Assembly (NCBI GenBank): GCA_030679145.1
Contig: JAUXTU010000054.1
Coordinates: 1-48,653 of the forward strand
DNA from: Bacteroidota bacterium
Lineage (GTDB): Bacteria; Bacteroidota; Ignavibacteria; UBA10030; UBA8401
Reading direction: 5' to 3'
Length of the DNA: 48,653 nt
Of this stretch, positions 1 to 6,791 are shown piece by piece. Numbering within the stretch: the stretch's first letter is position 1; every line of letters begins with the position of its first letter. The notes beneath the pieces were generated by a model. That model was given only the letters and a program-made list of their open reading frames with translations. It did no database searches and was not told the origin of the DNA. A program made the translations under genes and the position numbers.

Positions 1-48
1 CGCAGGCAGATTGCAACGTCAACTTGAGTGACTGGTTAGGTGACACGC
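1..48 (-). other. attC site of an integron cassette (truncated by window edge)
   Basis: Read on the minus strand, the site opens with ACCTAAC (41 to 35), which fits the R'' core consensus RYYYAAC, and continues with a TCAAGTTGACG block (27 to 17) of the kind found as L'' in attC sites. The extended end GCGTGTCACCTAAC (48-35) is complementary at 13 of 14 positions to GTTAGGTGGCACGC at 385-372. That is what the two ends of one circularised cassette should show. The rest of the attC hairpin lies outside the window, so its fold cannot be checked. Confidence 0.62.
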
Positions 49-385
49 AAAATGATTTTAGAAAACGCAACACTTGCAAATTAAGTTTGCCAATTACGGC
101 GCAGAAAGTTTGTAAACTACAACTGTACTTTTTATCGAACAATTAGAATGAACTTTGAAAGAACGTAGAATACTTTTAAACTTTTGAGAGTTGTAAGTTA
201 ACAAAACAACTTTTGAACTTTAACATCAAAAAAAAGAACAGAACAAAAACCAATTAACTTTCGTAAATGTTTTTTGATTATTTGCCGATTGATTACCGTT
301 TTTGATTTTTTAGTTTTGAACAACACTTGCCGACAACACCAACACTTCGGAATTGCGTTACATATTTTAAAGCGTGCCACCTAAC
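35..385 (-). mobile_element. Integron gene cassette, first in array
   Basis: About 350 bp between the attI-type core GTTAGGT (385-379) and the R'' core of the next attC (41-35), read leftwards away from the integrase. Complementary extended ends (372-385 versus 35-48) support a single cassette. It holds no convincing long gene. The only open frame on the expected strand is a 60-codon frame starting at a GTG inside the core site. Its base composition is very A+T-rich, unlike the integrase. Confidence 0.55.
198..380 (-). CDS. Small cassette-borne ORF, 60 aa, function unknown
   Basis: The only sizeable open frame in the first cassette on the strand expected for cassette genes. It would start with GTG at 380, directly inside the recombination core, and encode a basic peptide (pI clearly high from many Lys/Arg) with Cys-rich start (CWCC near residues 13-16). 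I recognise no family and see no Shine-Dalgarno, though cassette genes often start this close to the core. It could equally be chance, with the cassette being non-coding. Confidence 0.25.
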   Translation of the reverse strand: MARFKICNAIPKCWCCRQVLFKTKKSKTVINRQIIKKHLRKLIGFCSVLFFDVKVQKLFC

Positions 386-395
386 TAGTTAGTAG
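372..395 (-). other. attI-like integron recombination site (simple site)
   Basis: The minus strand reads TACTAAC-TA-GTTAGGT (394 to 379): two oppositely oriented integrase-binding boxes separated by 2 nt, with CTAACTAGTTAG (381-392) a perfect 12-bp palindrome. This is the geometry of an attI simple site (compare the L and R boxes at the end of attI1), and GTTAGGT fits GTTRRRY. No second R''-type box is found within 100 bp on the integrase side, which argues against this being a full attC. It lies about 590 bp upstream of the integrase start, farther than usual. Confidence 0.55.
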
Positions 396-640
396 ACTGT
401 CTGACTCAGGTATGTACTCATATTCAATACTAACACAGTCCCAAACAGCCTATCATACAGACCTTTAATATCAAAATCTGCATCGTGATTTATCAAAAAG
501 TAATCCAATTTATAAGAAACAGCAATATATATATATATCACTTCCAGACAACTTTCTGCACTATAATTCGGACAGAACACTTCTATTTCGCCCTCTTCCC
601 CGTACATATATATATCCGTAAAAAATCGAAATCGGAACAA

Positions 641-979
641 AAAATTTTCAAATAAATTATTTATTTTTATGATGTGCTGAATTTATGCAGAATTCGCCAA
701 TATAATAATTACCGAAACCAATGGTTTCTCATCAATCTGCTTTCATTTCATTTTTCACTTTTCAAATTCTCTGACTTCACTTTTCACTTTTCAAGTTCTC
801 TGTTTTAGCTTTTCACTTTTTCCTTTTCACTTTTCACTTTCCTTGTTCTCACAGAAATTTTTTCATAAATTTAATCTGTGAATCTGTGGCAACGATTTTT
901 CTCAATGTTTTAGTAGAATAATTTTGAAACAATAAATACACTGAGTAGTTACCACAAAAATAAATATGGAGAAAAATAC
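641..979. other. Non-coding spacer between attI and integrase
   Basis: I see no credible gene here. A weak 72-codon frame on the minus strand at 389-604 (ATG at 604) runs through an AT dinucleotide tract (526-538) and ends with TAA exactly inside the attI palindrome. It has no ribosome-binding site and is probably chance. The stretch also holds a TTTTCACTTTT tandem tract (750-842), one arm of a dispersed repeat (about 873-890, AATCTGTGAATCTGTGGC) and the integrase leader with GGAG at about 968-971. Confidence 0.5.
750..842. repeat. Imperfect TTTTCACTTTT tandem repeat
   Basis: About 90 bp made of imperfect copies of a 10-11 bp unit, TTTTCACTTTT(C), interrupted by TCAAATTCTCTG-like segments. 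Low complexity and strongly strand-asymmetric (pyrimidine-rich on +). It sits between the attI site and the integrase gene. Confidence 0.7.
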
Positions 980-1933
980 ATGCAGCCAAAACTATTGGAT
1001 CAGGTACGTTCAACAATGCGCGTTCGTCATTTAAGCAAGCGAACCGAAGAAGCATACGTTCAGTGGATCAAGCGGTATATTCGCTTCCACAATACAACTC
1101 ATCCCTCGCTTTTAAACGAGCTGCACGCCGAACAGTTCCTTACGCATCTTGCCGTTCACGATCACGTTGCCGCGTCAACACAAAATCAGGCGCTCAATGC
1201 AATTCTTTTTCTCTACAAAGATATACTTAAAACGCCCCTCAAACAATTGGCGGAGGTGACGCGCGCAAACAGATCCATAAGAATTCCTACCGTCTTCACA
1301 CAGCCGGAAGTGAAACGCGTACTGGCGCAATTAACCGGCACAACGTCGCTCGTTGCGCAACTCCTCTACGGTTCAGGTCTTCGTCTGCTCGAAGCGCTTC
1401 GGATTCGCATCAAAGATGTTGATTTCGAAACTCACACACTCATCATTCGCGAAGGAAAAGGAAACAAAGACCGCCGCACCGTACTGTCGGATTCGCTCAT
1501 TCCGCGTTTAAAAATTCATGTGGAAAAAGTAAAAGCATTGCATGCGGACGATCTCGCAGACGGTTTCGGGGAAGTGCATCTACCCAATCAGCTTTCAAAG
1601 AAAATGCCGCGCGCAGCAGCGTCGTGGGAATGGCAATATGTATTTCCATCGGTTCGTCGTTCTACGGATCCAAGAACGAAACGAAAAATGCGGCATCATA
1701 TTGAAGAAAGTCATGTGCAGCGCGAGATCAAAAAAGCAATCCGCTCCGCCGGAATTACCAAGGGAGGAAGCTCGCACACATTCCGCCACTCCTTCGCAAC
1801 GCATTTATTGGAGAATGGCTACGACATCCGCACCGTGCAAGACCTTCTCGGTCACGCCGATGTTCGCACCACCATGATCTACACCCACGTTCTCAACAAA
1901 GGTGGAGTCTCAGTAAAAAGTCCATTAGATTAA
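980..1933 (+). CDS. intI: Integron integrase (IntI-type tyrosine recombinase)
   Basis: Site-specific recombinase that captures and excises gene cassettes between attI and folded single-stranded attC sites. At 317 aa it has the usual IntI length. An N-terminal SAM-like core-binding domain (about 5-90) precedes the catalytic domain with Arg135 (GSGLR), His266/Arg269 (HTFRH), His292 (LLGHADV) and nucleophile Tyr301 (MIYTHV). The decisive mark is the integron-specific insert between patches II and III, about residues 190-224, with GFGEVHLPNQL and WEWQYVFPS, which plain XerC/D and phage integrases lack. Start ATG980 is preceded by GGAG at good spacing. The gene reads away from the attI site, the usual integron polarity. 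It is separated from the downstream minus-strand glycosidases only by repeats. Confidence 0.95.
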   Translation: MQPKLLDQVRSTMRVRHLSKRTEEAYVQWIKRYIRFHNTTHPSLLNELHAEQFLTHLAVHDHVAASTQNQALNAILFLYKDILKTPLKQLAEVTRANRSIRIPTVFTQPEVKRVLAQLTGTTSLVAQLLYGSGLRLLEALRIRIKDVDFETHTLIIREGKGNKDRRTVLSDSLIPRLKIHVEKVKALHADDLADGFGEVHLPNQLSKKMPRAAASWEWQYVFPSVRRSTDPRTKRKMRHHIEESHVQREIKKAIRSAGITKGGSSHTFRHSFATHLLENGYDIRTVQDLLGHADVRTTMIYTHVLNKGGVSVKSPLD

Positions 1934-1952
1934 AACAAAAAAAAATCCGCGA

Positions 1953-2113
1953 GTCATTCTGAGGGAGTGAAACGACTGAAGAATCTGCTAGTGGCGGTGG
2001 ACAACGTTTTGCGAGGGTGGACAACTAGCGGGGCAATTAAAAAATCCCAACCACACAAACCGGATTCTTCATTCCGTTCCAATAAAAAAAATTGGAACTA
2101 CATTCAGAATGAC
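1953..2113. repeat. Foldback (MITE-like) repeat, GTCATTCTGA family, copy 1
   Basis: 161-bp element with terminal inverted repeats GTCATTCTGA (1953-1962) and TCAGAATGAC (2104-2113) and inner arms GAAGAATC (1978-1985) / GATTCTTC (2063-2070). Contains no gene. A related full copy lies at 13453-13564 and a single left arm at 2132-2180. Confidence 0.8.
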
Positions 2114-2131
2114 GTTAATTATTTAGCATGC

Positions 2132-2180
2132 GTCATTCTGAGGGAGTGAAACGACCGAAGAATCTGCTAGTGGCGGTGGA
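2132..2180. repeat. Solo left arm of the GTCATTCTGA foldback repeat
   Basis: Nearly identical over its length to the first part of the element at 1953-2113 (GTCATTCTGAGGGAGTGAAA and onward to TAGTGGCGGTGGA), differing at one base (ACGACC instead of ACGACT). There is no matching right arm; it runs directly into the GTCTGAC repeats. Confidence 0.75.
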
Positions 2181-2184
2181 TAAC

Positions 2185-2319
2185 GTCTGACAAAGTTCTT
2201 CACTGTCTGACGTTTTGCGGGGGTCGGACAATGTCTGACAGTTTCACTGTCTGACATTTAGCGGGAGCTTTTGCTTCAGCCAACGCTATATGTCAGACGA
2301 TGAACTGCGTCGTCAGACA
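2185..2319. repeat. GTCTGAC heptamer cluster forming nested foldbacks
   Basis: Four GTCTGAC copies (2185, 2205, 2233, 2249), one variant GTCGGAC (2223) and two reverse-complement GTCAGAC copies (2292, 2312). TGTCTGAC...ACATTTAGCG (2232-2263) folds on CGCTATATGTCAGAC...GTCAGACA (2284-2319), giving arms of about 36 nt with few mismatches and a short tip GGAGC-TTTT-GCTTC. A second hairpin pairs 2183-2193 with 2203-2213. It lies 7 bp past the stop of the leftmost minus-strand gene, so it may end or protect the locus transcript. Confidence 0.65.
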
Positions 2320-2325
2320 TCTTCC

Positions 2326-4830
2326 TTACGGCTTCACATCCGCTTTTAAAACAATATTCCCAGACGATGTTCCAACCAATACCTGATATCCATTTTTGGT
2401 TTTCGTCCATTGGTTCTTTACATCATCGTAATACTCAAAAGCAGAACGATTCAACTTCATTGTTACACTCTTTTCCTCTCCTGCATTCAAATTCACTTTC
2501 GCAAACGCTTTCAATTCCTTTTCGGGGCGAAGCACCTTCGCTTTTGTATCCTTTACATACAGCTGCACCACTTCCGCTCCCGCAGCAGATCCGGTATTCT
2601 TCACGGAAACGCTCACGCTGTAATTATCCTTTCCGTTCGATTTCACTTTTATGTTCGAAAGTGCAAACGAAGTGTACGACATACCAAATCCGAACGGGAA
2701 TTCCGGCATAACTTTTTTTGTATCAAAATACCGGTAGCCTACAAGAATTCCCTCTTTATATTCTACTTCGCCGTTCGCTCCCGGAAAATTTCCGAATGCA
2801 GGATAATCTTCCCATTGTTTTGCAATCGTAAACGGTAATTTTCCTGAAGGATTCACTGCGCCCGTCAGCACTTCCGTGATCGCCTGCGTTCCTTCTTGTC
2901 CCGGAAAGAATGCCCACACAAGCGCTTGCACATTGTTGATCCACGGCTGCAATGTTACCTGTGCGCCGGCGTTCAATACCACAATTGTTTTTGCATTCAC
3001 TTTTGCTACTTCGGTGATCAGTTCAATCTGGTTCTCAGGAAGTGTGATAAATTTGCGGTCCCCTCCTTCGGACTCTTGATGCAGCGAATGACCGGCGAAG
3101 ATCACTGCAATATCACACTTTGCTGCAAGGTCAACTGCCGCCTGCACTCCTGTCTCATTCGGTTCCGTCCAGCCAAGCAGAGCCACTGCATCTCCGCCGT
3201 TCTCGTAAAATTCAACGGTAATATCGTAGAATGTTCCCGCTTCCATGGCAACTTTTACTGTGCGTGCTTCGGTCCCGTGATCGCTCCAATGATCGATCAA
3301 TAATTTTTCATTCAGGAATAATCGTATACCGTCATCGCTTGCGGTGATCAATTCATATGTTCCGGAAAGTTTGGCTTTTAATCTTCCCTTCCATCGCACG
3401 GAAAAATTATCCGCTTCAAATCCGTCGGCAGGTTTGCCCCCTCCCCATCGGAAATCGATGTTCTTGTCGATGCGGCGAAGTGTCGGTTCACCTTTCAATT
3501 CTTTATTTGTAAAATATTCCGCCTGCAGCCCGTTCCTGTTCAACGTATCGTTCGGCAGGAAAAAATATTGCGGTTCGATGGAAGGAACATCGCTTGGTAA
3601 CCGCGCACCAACGGCATACGAAATTGCAGCGTTCGGAAATATTCTTTTCATTCCATCCAACGGCGATTCGGCTGAGAATGGAACGACCATAGAACTTCCG
3701 CCGCCACCTGTTCGCGCAATTTCTGCATTTGGTCCAAGCACCGCAATGGTTTTGAATGATGCAGTATTCAATGGAAGGATGTTATTTTCCTGCCCGCCTG
3801 CGCTATTCAGGCGGGCGTTCTTTAGCAAAACAATTCCTGCGCGCGCTACATCAAGCGCAACTGCTTTATGTTCCGGCGCATCGGTAGTCGGTTTGTCCAA
3901 TGGTGTATCGAAATATTTCATGCGGAACATCACACGAAGCATTCGTTTTATTTTATCGTCGATCGTTGATTCTTTTACTTTCCCCTCTTTGATCAACGGA
4001 AGTAATTTTTCTTTTGTCAGAAAATCTCCGCCGGGCATTTCAAGATCAAGTCCGTACGTTGCTACGCCTTTAATGCTGTGCACTGCACCCCAGTCGGACA
4101 TGACAAGTCCGTCGAACTTCCATTCTTTTTTCAGCACATCGTTCAACAGCATTTCATTCTCGCTGCAGTACGGACCGTTCAATTTATTGTATGCACACAT
4201 GATCGCTTCCGTCTTTGCTTCCTGAACCGCCGCTTTGAATGCCGGGAAATAGATCTCATACAGCGTCCGCTTATCCACTTTTGCATTCACAGTCATTCTG
4301 TCCGTTTCCTGATTGTTCACGGCAAAATGTTTCGTGGTTGCAACAACACCTTCGCTTTGTACTCCTTTTATATACGAAACAGCGATACGCGACGTGAGAT
4401 ACGGATCTTCACCATAGCTTTCAAAATTCCTCCCGCCGTGCGGAACGCGGTTGATGTTTACGCAGGGACCGAGAATGGTATTGCGCTCCTTTGCTTTTGT
4501 TTCGCGAGCCAATGCCCAGCCGTACCTGTACGCAAGCAATGTATCAAATGTAGCCCCGAGCATGATTGATGCAGGAAATGCGGTTGATGTATCCCATCGC
4601 ACGCCGACCGGTCCGTCGGTCATTGTCAATTCGGGAATTCCAAGACGAACATTGGGTTTGGATGCAAATCCGGTTCCGCTCAGCTTATCAACTTTTTCTT
4701 CCAGTGTCATCTGCTTTAATAGATCGTTCACTCGTTCTTCAATCTTTGCTTTTGGATTCTTATAGATAGAACTTTGGGAAACCGCTATACTAATTCCGAA
4801 TATCAATAGCAGCATCAGGTTTGTTTTCAT
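2326..4830 (-). CDS. GH3 beta-glucosidase with PA14 domain
   Basis: Secreted retaining beta-glucosidase expected to release terminal glucose from beta-gluco-oligosaccharides in the periplasm or outside. A signal peptide (about 1-20) is followed by the GH3 N-terminal barrel with KHF near 167 and nucleophile Asp in VMSDWG (about 246). Then comes the GH3 C-terminal alpha/beta sandwich, interrupted by a PA14 domain at about 415-555 (as in KglA/BglX-like enzymes that cap the active site) with ESEGGDR at the acid/base region after it, and a fibronectin-III-like tail. No T9SS domain. I chose ATG4830 rather than ATG4845: AAAGGAAAC sits correctly upstream of it and the signal peptide starts there. A 27-bp palindrome at 3790-3816 adds nine residues between VLLKN and ENNILPL. 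Last gene of the locus, with its own leader. Confidence 0.93.
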   Translation of the reverse strand: MKTNLMLLLIFGISIAVSQSSIYKNPKAKIEERVNDLLKQMTLEEKVDKLSGTGFASKPNVRLGIPELTMTDGPVGVRWDTSTAFPASIMLGATFDTLLAYRYGWALARETKAKERNTILGPCVNINRVPHGGRNFESYGEDPYLTSRIAVSYIKGVQSEGVVATTKHFAVNNQETDRMTVNAKVDKRTLYEIYFPAFKAAVQEAKTEAIMCAYNKLNGPYCSENEMLLNDVLKKEWKFDGLVMSDWGAVHSIKGVATYGLDLEMPGGDFLTKEKLLPLIKEGKVKESTIDDKIKRMLRVMFRMKYFDTPLDKPTTDAPEHKAVALDVARAGIVLLKNARLNSAGGQENNILPLNTASFKTIAVLGPNAEIARTGGGGSSMVVPFSAESPLDGMKRIFPNAAISYAVGARLPSDVPSIEPQYFFLPNDTLNRNGLQAEYFTNKELKGEPTLRRIDKNIDFRWGGGKPADGFEADNFSVRWKGRLKAKLSGTYELITASDDGIRLFLNEKLLIDHWSDHGTEARTVKVAMEAGTFYDITVEFYENGGDAVALLGWTEPNETGVQAAVDLAAKCDIAVIFAGHSLHQESEGGDRKFITLPENQIELITEVAKVNAKTIVVLNAGAQVTLQPWINNVQALVWAFFPGQEGTQAITEVLTGAVNPSGKLPFTIAKQWEDYPAFGNFPGANGEVEYKEGILVGYRYFDTKKVMPEFPFGFGMSYTSFALSNIKVKSNGKDNYSVSVSVKNTGSAAGAEVVQLYVKDTKAKVLRPEKELKAFAKVNLNAGEEKSVTMKLNRSAFEYYDDVKNQWTKTKNGYQVLVGTSSGNIVLKADVKP
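3790..3816 (-). repeat. 27-bp palindromic insert in frame within GH3 gene
   Basis: GCCCGCCTG (3792-3800) and CAGGCGGGC (3808-3816) are perfect 9-bp arms around a 7-nt loop. The segment is G+C-rich, unlike its surroundings, and encodes ARLNSAGGQ. The paralogous GH3 at 23623-25434 reads VLLKNENNLLPL with nothing in that place, so these 9 codons look inserted. Confidence 0.7.
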
Positions 4831-4882
4831 TGTGTTTCCTTTCATAATCGAATAGTAAAAGGTTATTTCAAAAATTTATTCA

Positions 4883-4919
4883 ACAATTGACCGTCACCTT
4901 TAAGGTGACGGTCAATTGT
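4883..4919. repeat. Near-perfect 18-bp palindrome between two GH3 genes
   Basis: Arms ACAATTGACCGTCACCTT (4883-4900) and AAGGTGACGGTCAATTGT (4902-4919) around one nucleotide. No T tract follows on either strand within the usual distance, so it is not a textbook terminator. It could be a processing or attenuation hairpin. A stretch typical of dispersed repeats (TTTAATCAGTGCCATCCGTG, 4943-4962) follows in the same 160-bp gap. Confidence 0.75.
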
Positions 4920-4990
4920 ATTAATTTTTTTTAGTCCTCATCCGTTTAATCAGTGCCATCCGTGTTCAATAAAATTCTTCATCGGTGATG

Positions 4991-6787
4991 TCAATACGTC
5001 AATCCAAATCCATATGCAAATAATGGATCATAATTTGTATCACCATAATTGATCGGCACTTGCTGAATACTTCTGGGCCAAGTATGCGATAATTTTCCTA
5101 AAAAATTATAATCTCCAAACAGCAGATCAGTTACACCGTTTCCTTCTGTTCCCGGAAGCCATGCCGCAACAAACGCATCTGCCTGCGATAATGAAGAATT
5201 GATAATCAGCGGACGACCGGAAATAAGAATAACAACAACAGGAATTCCTGCCGCTTTCATTGTTGATATTGCGTTTTGGTCTTCGGTTGATAATGTTAAA
5301 AAATTATTATCTCCTACACCTTCAGCGTACGGAGTTTCTCCAACAACAACGATTCCAACATTTGCACCTGCCGCTCCCGTTCCTTCCAATGAAAAGGTAA
5401 CGACGGTAGAAGGCGAAACTGTTTGTTTAATCGCCTGCAGAATTGTCGTTCCGGTAGTAATGTTCCCACTGCTTCCTTGCCACGAAATCGTCCACCCGCC
5501 GCATTGATTGCCGATGTTATCAGCATTTTTTCCTGCAACATGAATTCTTGCTAATGATTTTTTCAACGGAAGCGTTGAATCAGTATTTCTCAATAATACT
5601 AATGATTGCCGAACGCATTCGCGCGCAACAGCGCGGTGTTCAGTAGAACCAATTGACGATGTGTAAGAACGATCCGTGTATGGCTTTTCAAACAAACCCA
5701 TTTGCAATTTTATGCGCAGTATTCTTCGAACCGCGTCATCAATTCGTGTCATCGGAACTTTTCCGGCAGTGACAAGTTTCTTTAATTCATTGATGAAATA
5801 TTCATAATTGATCGGCACCATTACCATATCAATTCCTGCATTAATTGCGATCTGAATATTCGTAGGATAATCTGCAGTTAGTTGATCTATTGCTGCCCAA
5901 TCCGAAACAACAAATCCTTTAAAACCCAATTCTGTTTTTAATACATCGGTGATCAAATATTTATGGCCATGAAGTTTTATATTATTCCAACTGCTGTACG
6001 AAACCATCACGGAGCCAACTCCCTGCTTGATCGCTTCGATATATCCTGGAAGATGAATTGCCCGTAAATCCTCTTCTGACAACTGCGTATTTCCCTGATC
6101 ATCTCCACCCATCGTTCCTCCGTCACCGACAAAATGTTTTACACAGGCAAGAATTTCATCATTGCTGCCGGAGAGTTTTCCTTGAAATCCTTTCACTGCG
6201 GCGGGAGCCATCATTGATTGCAGTTCAGGGGTTTCGCCGAATCCTTCATACGTTCTTCCCCACCGTTCGTCGCGTGGTACAGCGATACACGGCGCAAATG
6301 TCCAGTCAATTCCTGTTCCGGCAACTTCTTGTGCAACTACGTTCATCGCCTTTTGAACTAAATCGGGATTTCGTGTACAACCAAGACCGATGTTATGCGG
6401 AAAGATAACGGCACCCTTCACATTGTTATGTCCGTGAACTGCGTCGATTCCGTAGATCAACGGAATTTTCAGACGTGTTTGCAAAGCAACTGCTTGGTAC
6501 CCGTCATACATATCAGCCCAAGACGATGGTACGTTATTCGCTGGAGATGATCCGCCGCCGCTGAGAAGAGATCCGAGATAATATGTTTTAATGTCGGATA
6601 TATTTTTCAACGCCCCGCGTTCCACCTGTGCCATCTGCCCGACTTTTTCCTCAAGCGTCATTTGCGATATCAATTCTTCAACGCGTTCGTCAAGAGATTT
6701 TGTTACAGCGGATATCGGTTCATTTTTTTTACAACCGAACGATGAGCTAAGAATTATTAGTGTAACAAAACAAACTATGTTTCTCAT
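4991..6787 (-). CDS. GH3 exo-beta-glucanase, lipoprotein
   Basis: Lipid-anchored GH3 enzyme of the plant-ExoI-like type (exo-1,3/1,4-beta-glucanase/glucosidase). The signal peptide ends in a lipobox with Cys19 (SSSFGCKK). The barrel domain has [11 protein letters not shown] and KHFVGDGG. The nucleophile is Asp296 (VVSDWAA), and the acid/base candidate is Glu489 in VGETPYAEG, matching the GE.PY.E pattern of barley Exo[12 protein letters not shown] (about 428-438) is also ExoI-like. At 598 aa it has two domains and no PA14 or T9SS tail; it ends GFGLTY. It starts 4 bp after the GH5 gene stop at 6792, so the two are co-transcribed. Paralogous to the GH3 at 23623-25434. Confidence 0.93.
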   Translation of the reverse strand: MRNIVCFVTLIILSSSFGCKKNEPISAVTKSLDERVEELISQMTLEEKVGQMAQVERGALKNISDIKTYYLGSLLSGGGSSPANNVPSSWADMYDGYQAVALQTRLKIPLIYGIDAVHGHNNVKGAVIFPHNIGLGCTRNPDLVQKAMNVVAQEVAGTGIDWTFAPCIAVPRDERWGRTYEGFGETPELQSMMAPAAVKGFQGKLSGSNDEILACVKHFVGDGGTMGGDDQGNTQLSEEDLRAIHLPGYIEAIKQGVGSVMVSYSSWNNIKLHGHKYLITDVLKTELGFKGFVVSDWAAIDQLTADYPTNIQIAINAGIDMVMVPINYEYFINELKKLVTAGKVPMTRIDDAVRRILRIKLQMGLFEKPYTDRSYTSSIGSTEHRAVARECVRQSLVLLRNTDSTLPLKKSLARIHVAGKNADNIGNQCGGWTISWQGSSGNITTGTTILQAIKQTVSPSTVVTFSLEGTGAAGANVGIVVVGETPYAEGVGDNNFLTLSTEDQNAISTMKAAGIPVVVILISGRPLIINSSLSQADAFVAAWLPGTEGNGVTDLLFGDYNFLGKLSHTWPRSIQQVPINYGDTNYDPLFAYGFGLTY

Positions 6788-6791
6788 AAAA

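Noticed and set aside
372-404. Interpretation of the attI-like site as a second attC
   Set aside because: No R''-type box or L'/L'' boxes within 100 bp on the integrase side; only a two-box simple site is present.
389-640. Minus-strand ORF of 83 (or 72) codons between attI and the integrase
   Set aside because: TTG start without ribosome-binding site, a reading frame through an AT dinucleotide tract and low-complexity aromatic residues. It ends inside the attI palindrome. Most likely chance.
849-1055. Minus-strand ORF of 68 codons overlapping the integrase start
   Set aside because: It overlaps the well-supported integrase gene and its leader, with no family resemblance.
2132-2319. Possible attC array downstream of the integrase
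   Set aside because: The inverted heptamers GTCTGAC/GTCAGAC do not contain RYYYAAC ... GTTRRRY core pairs in the right places. Better explained as a foldback repeat.
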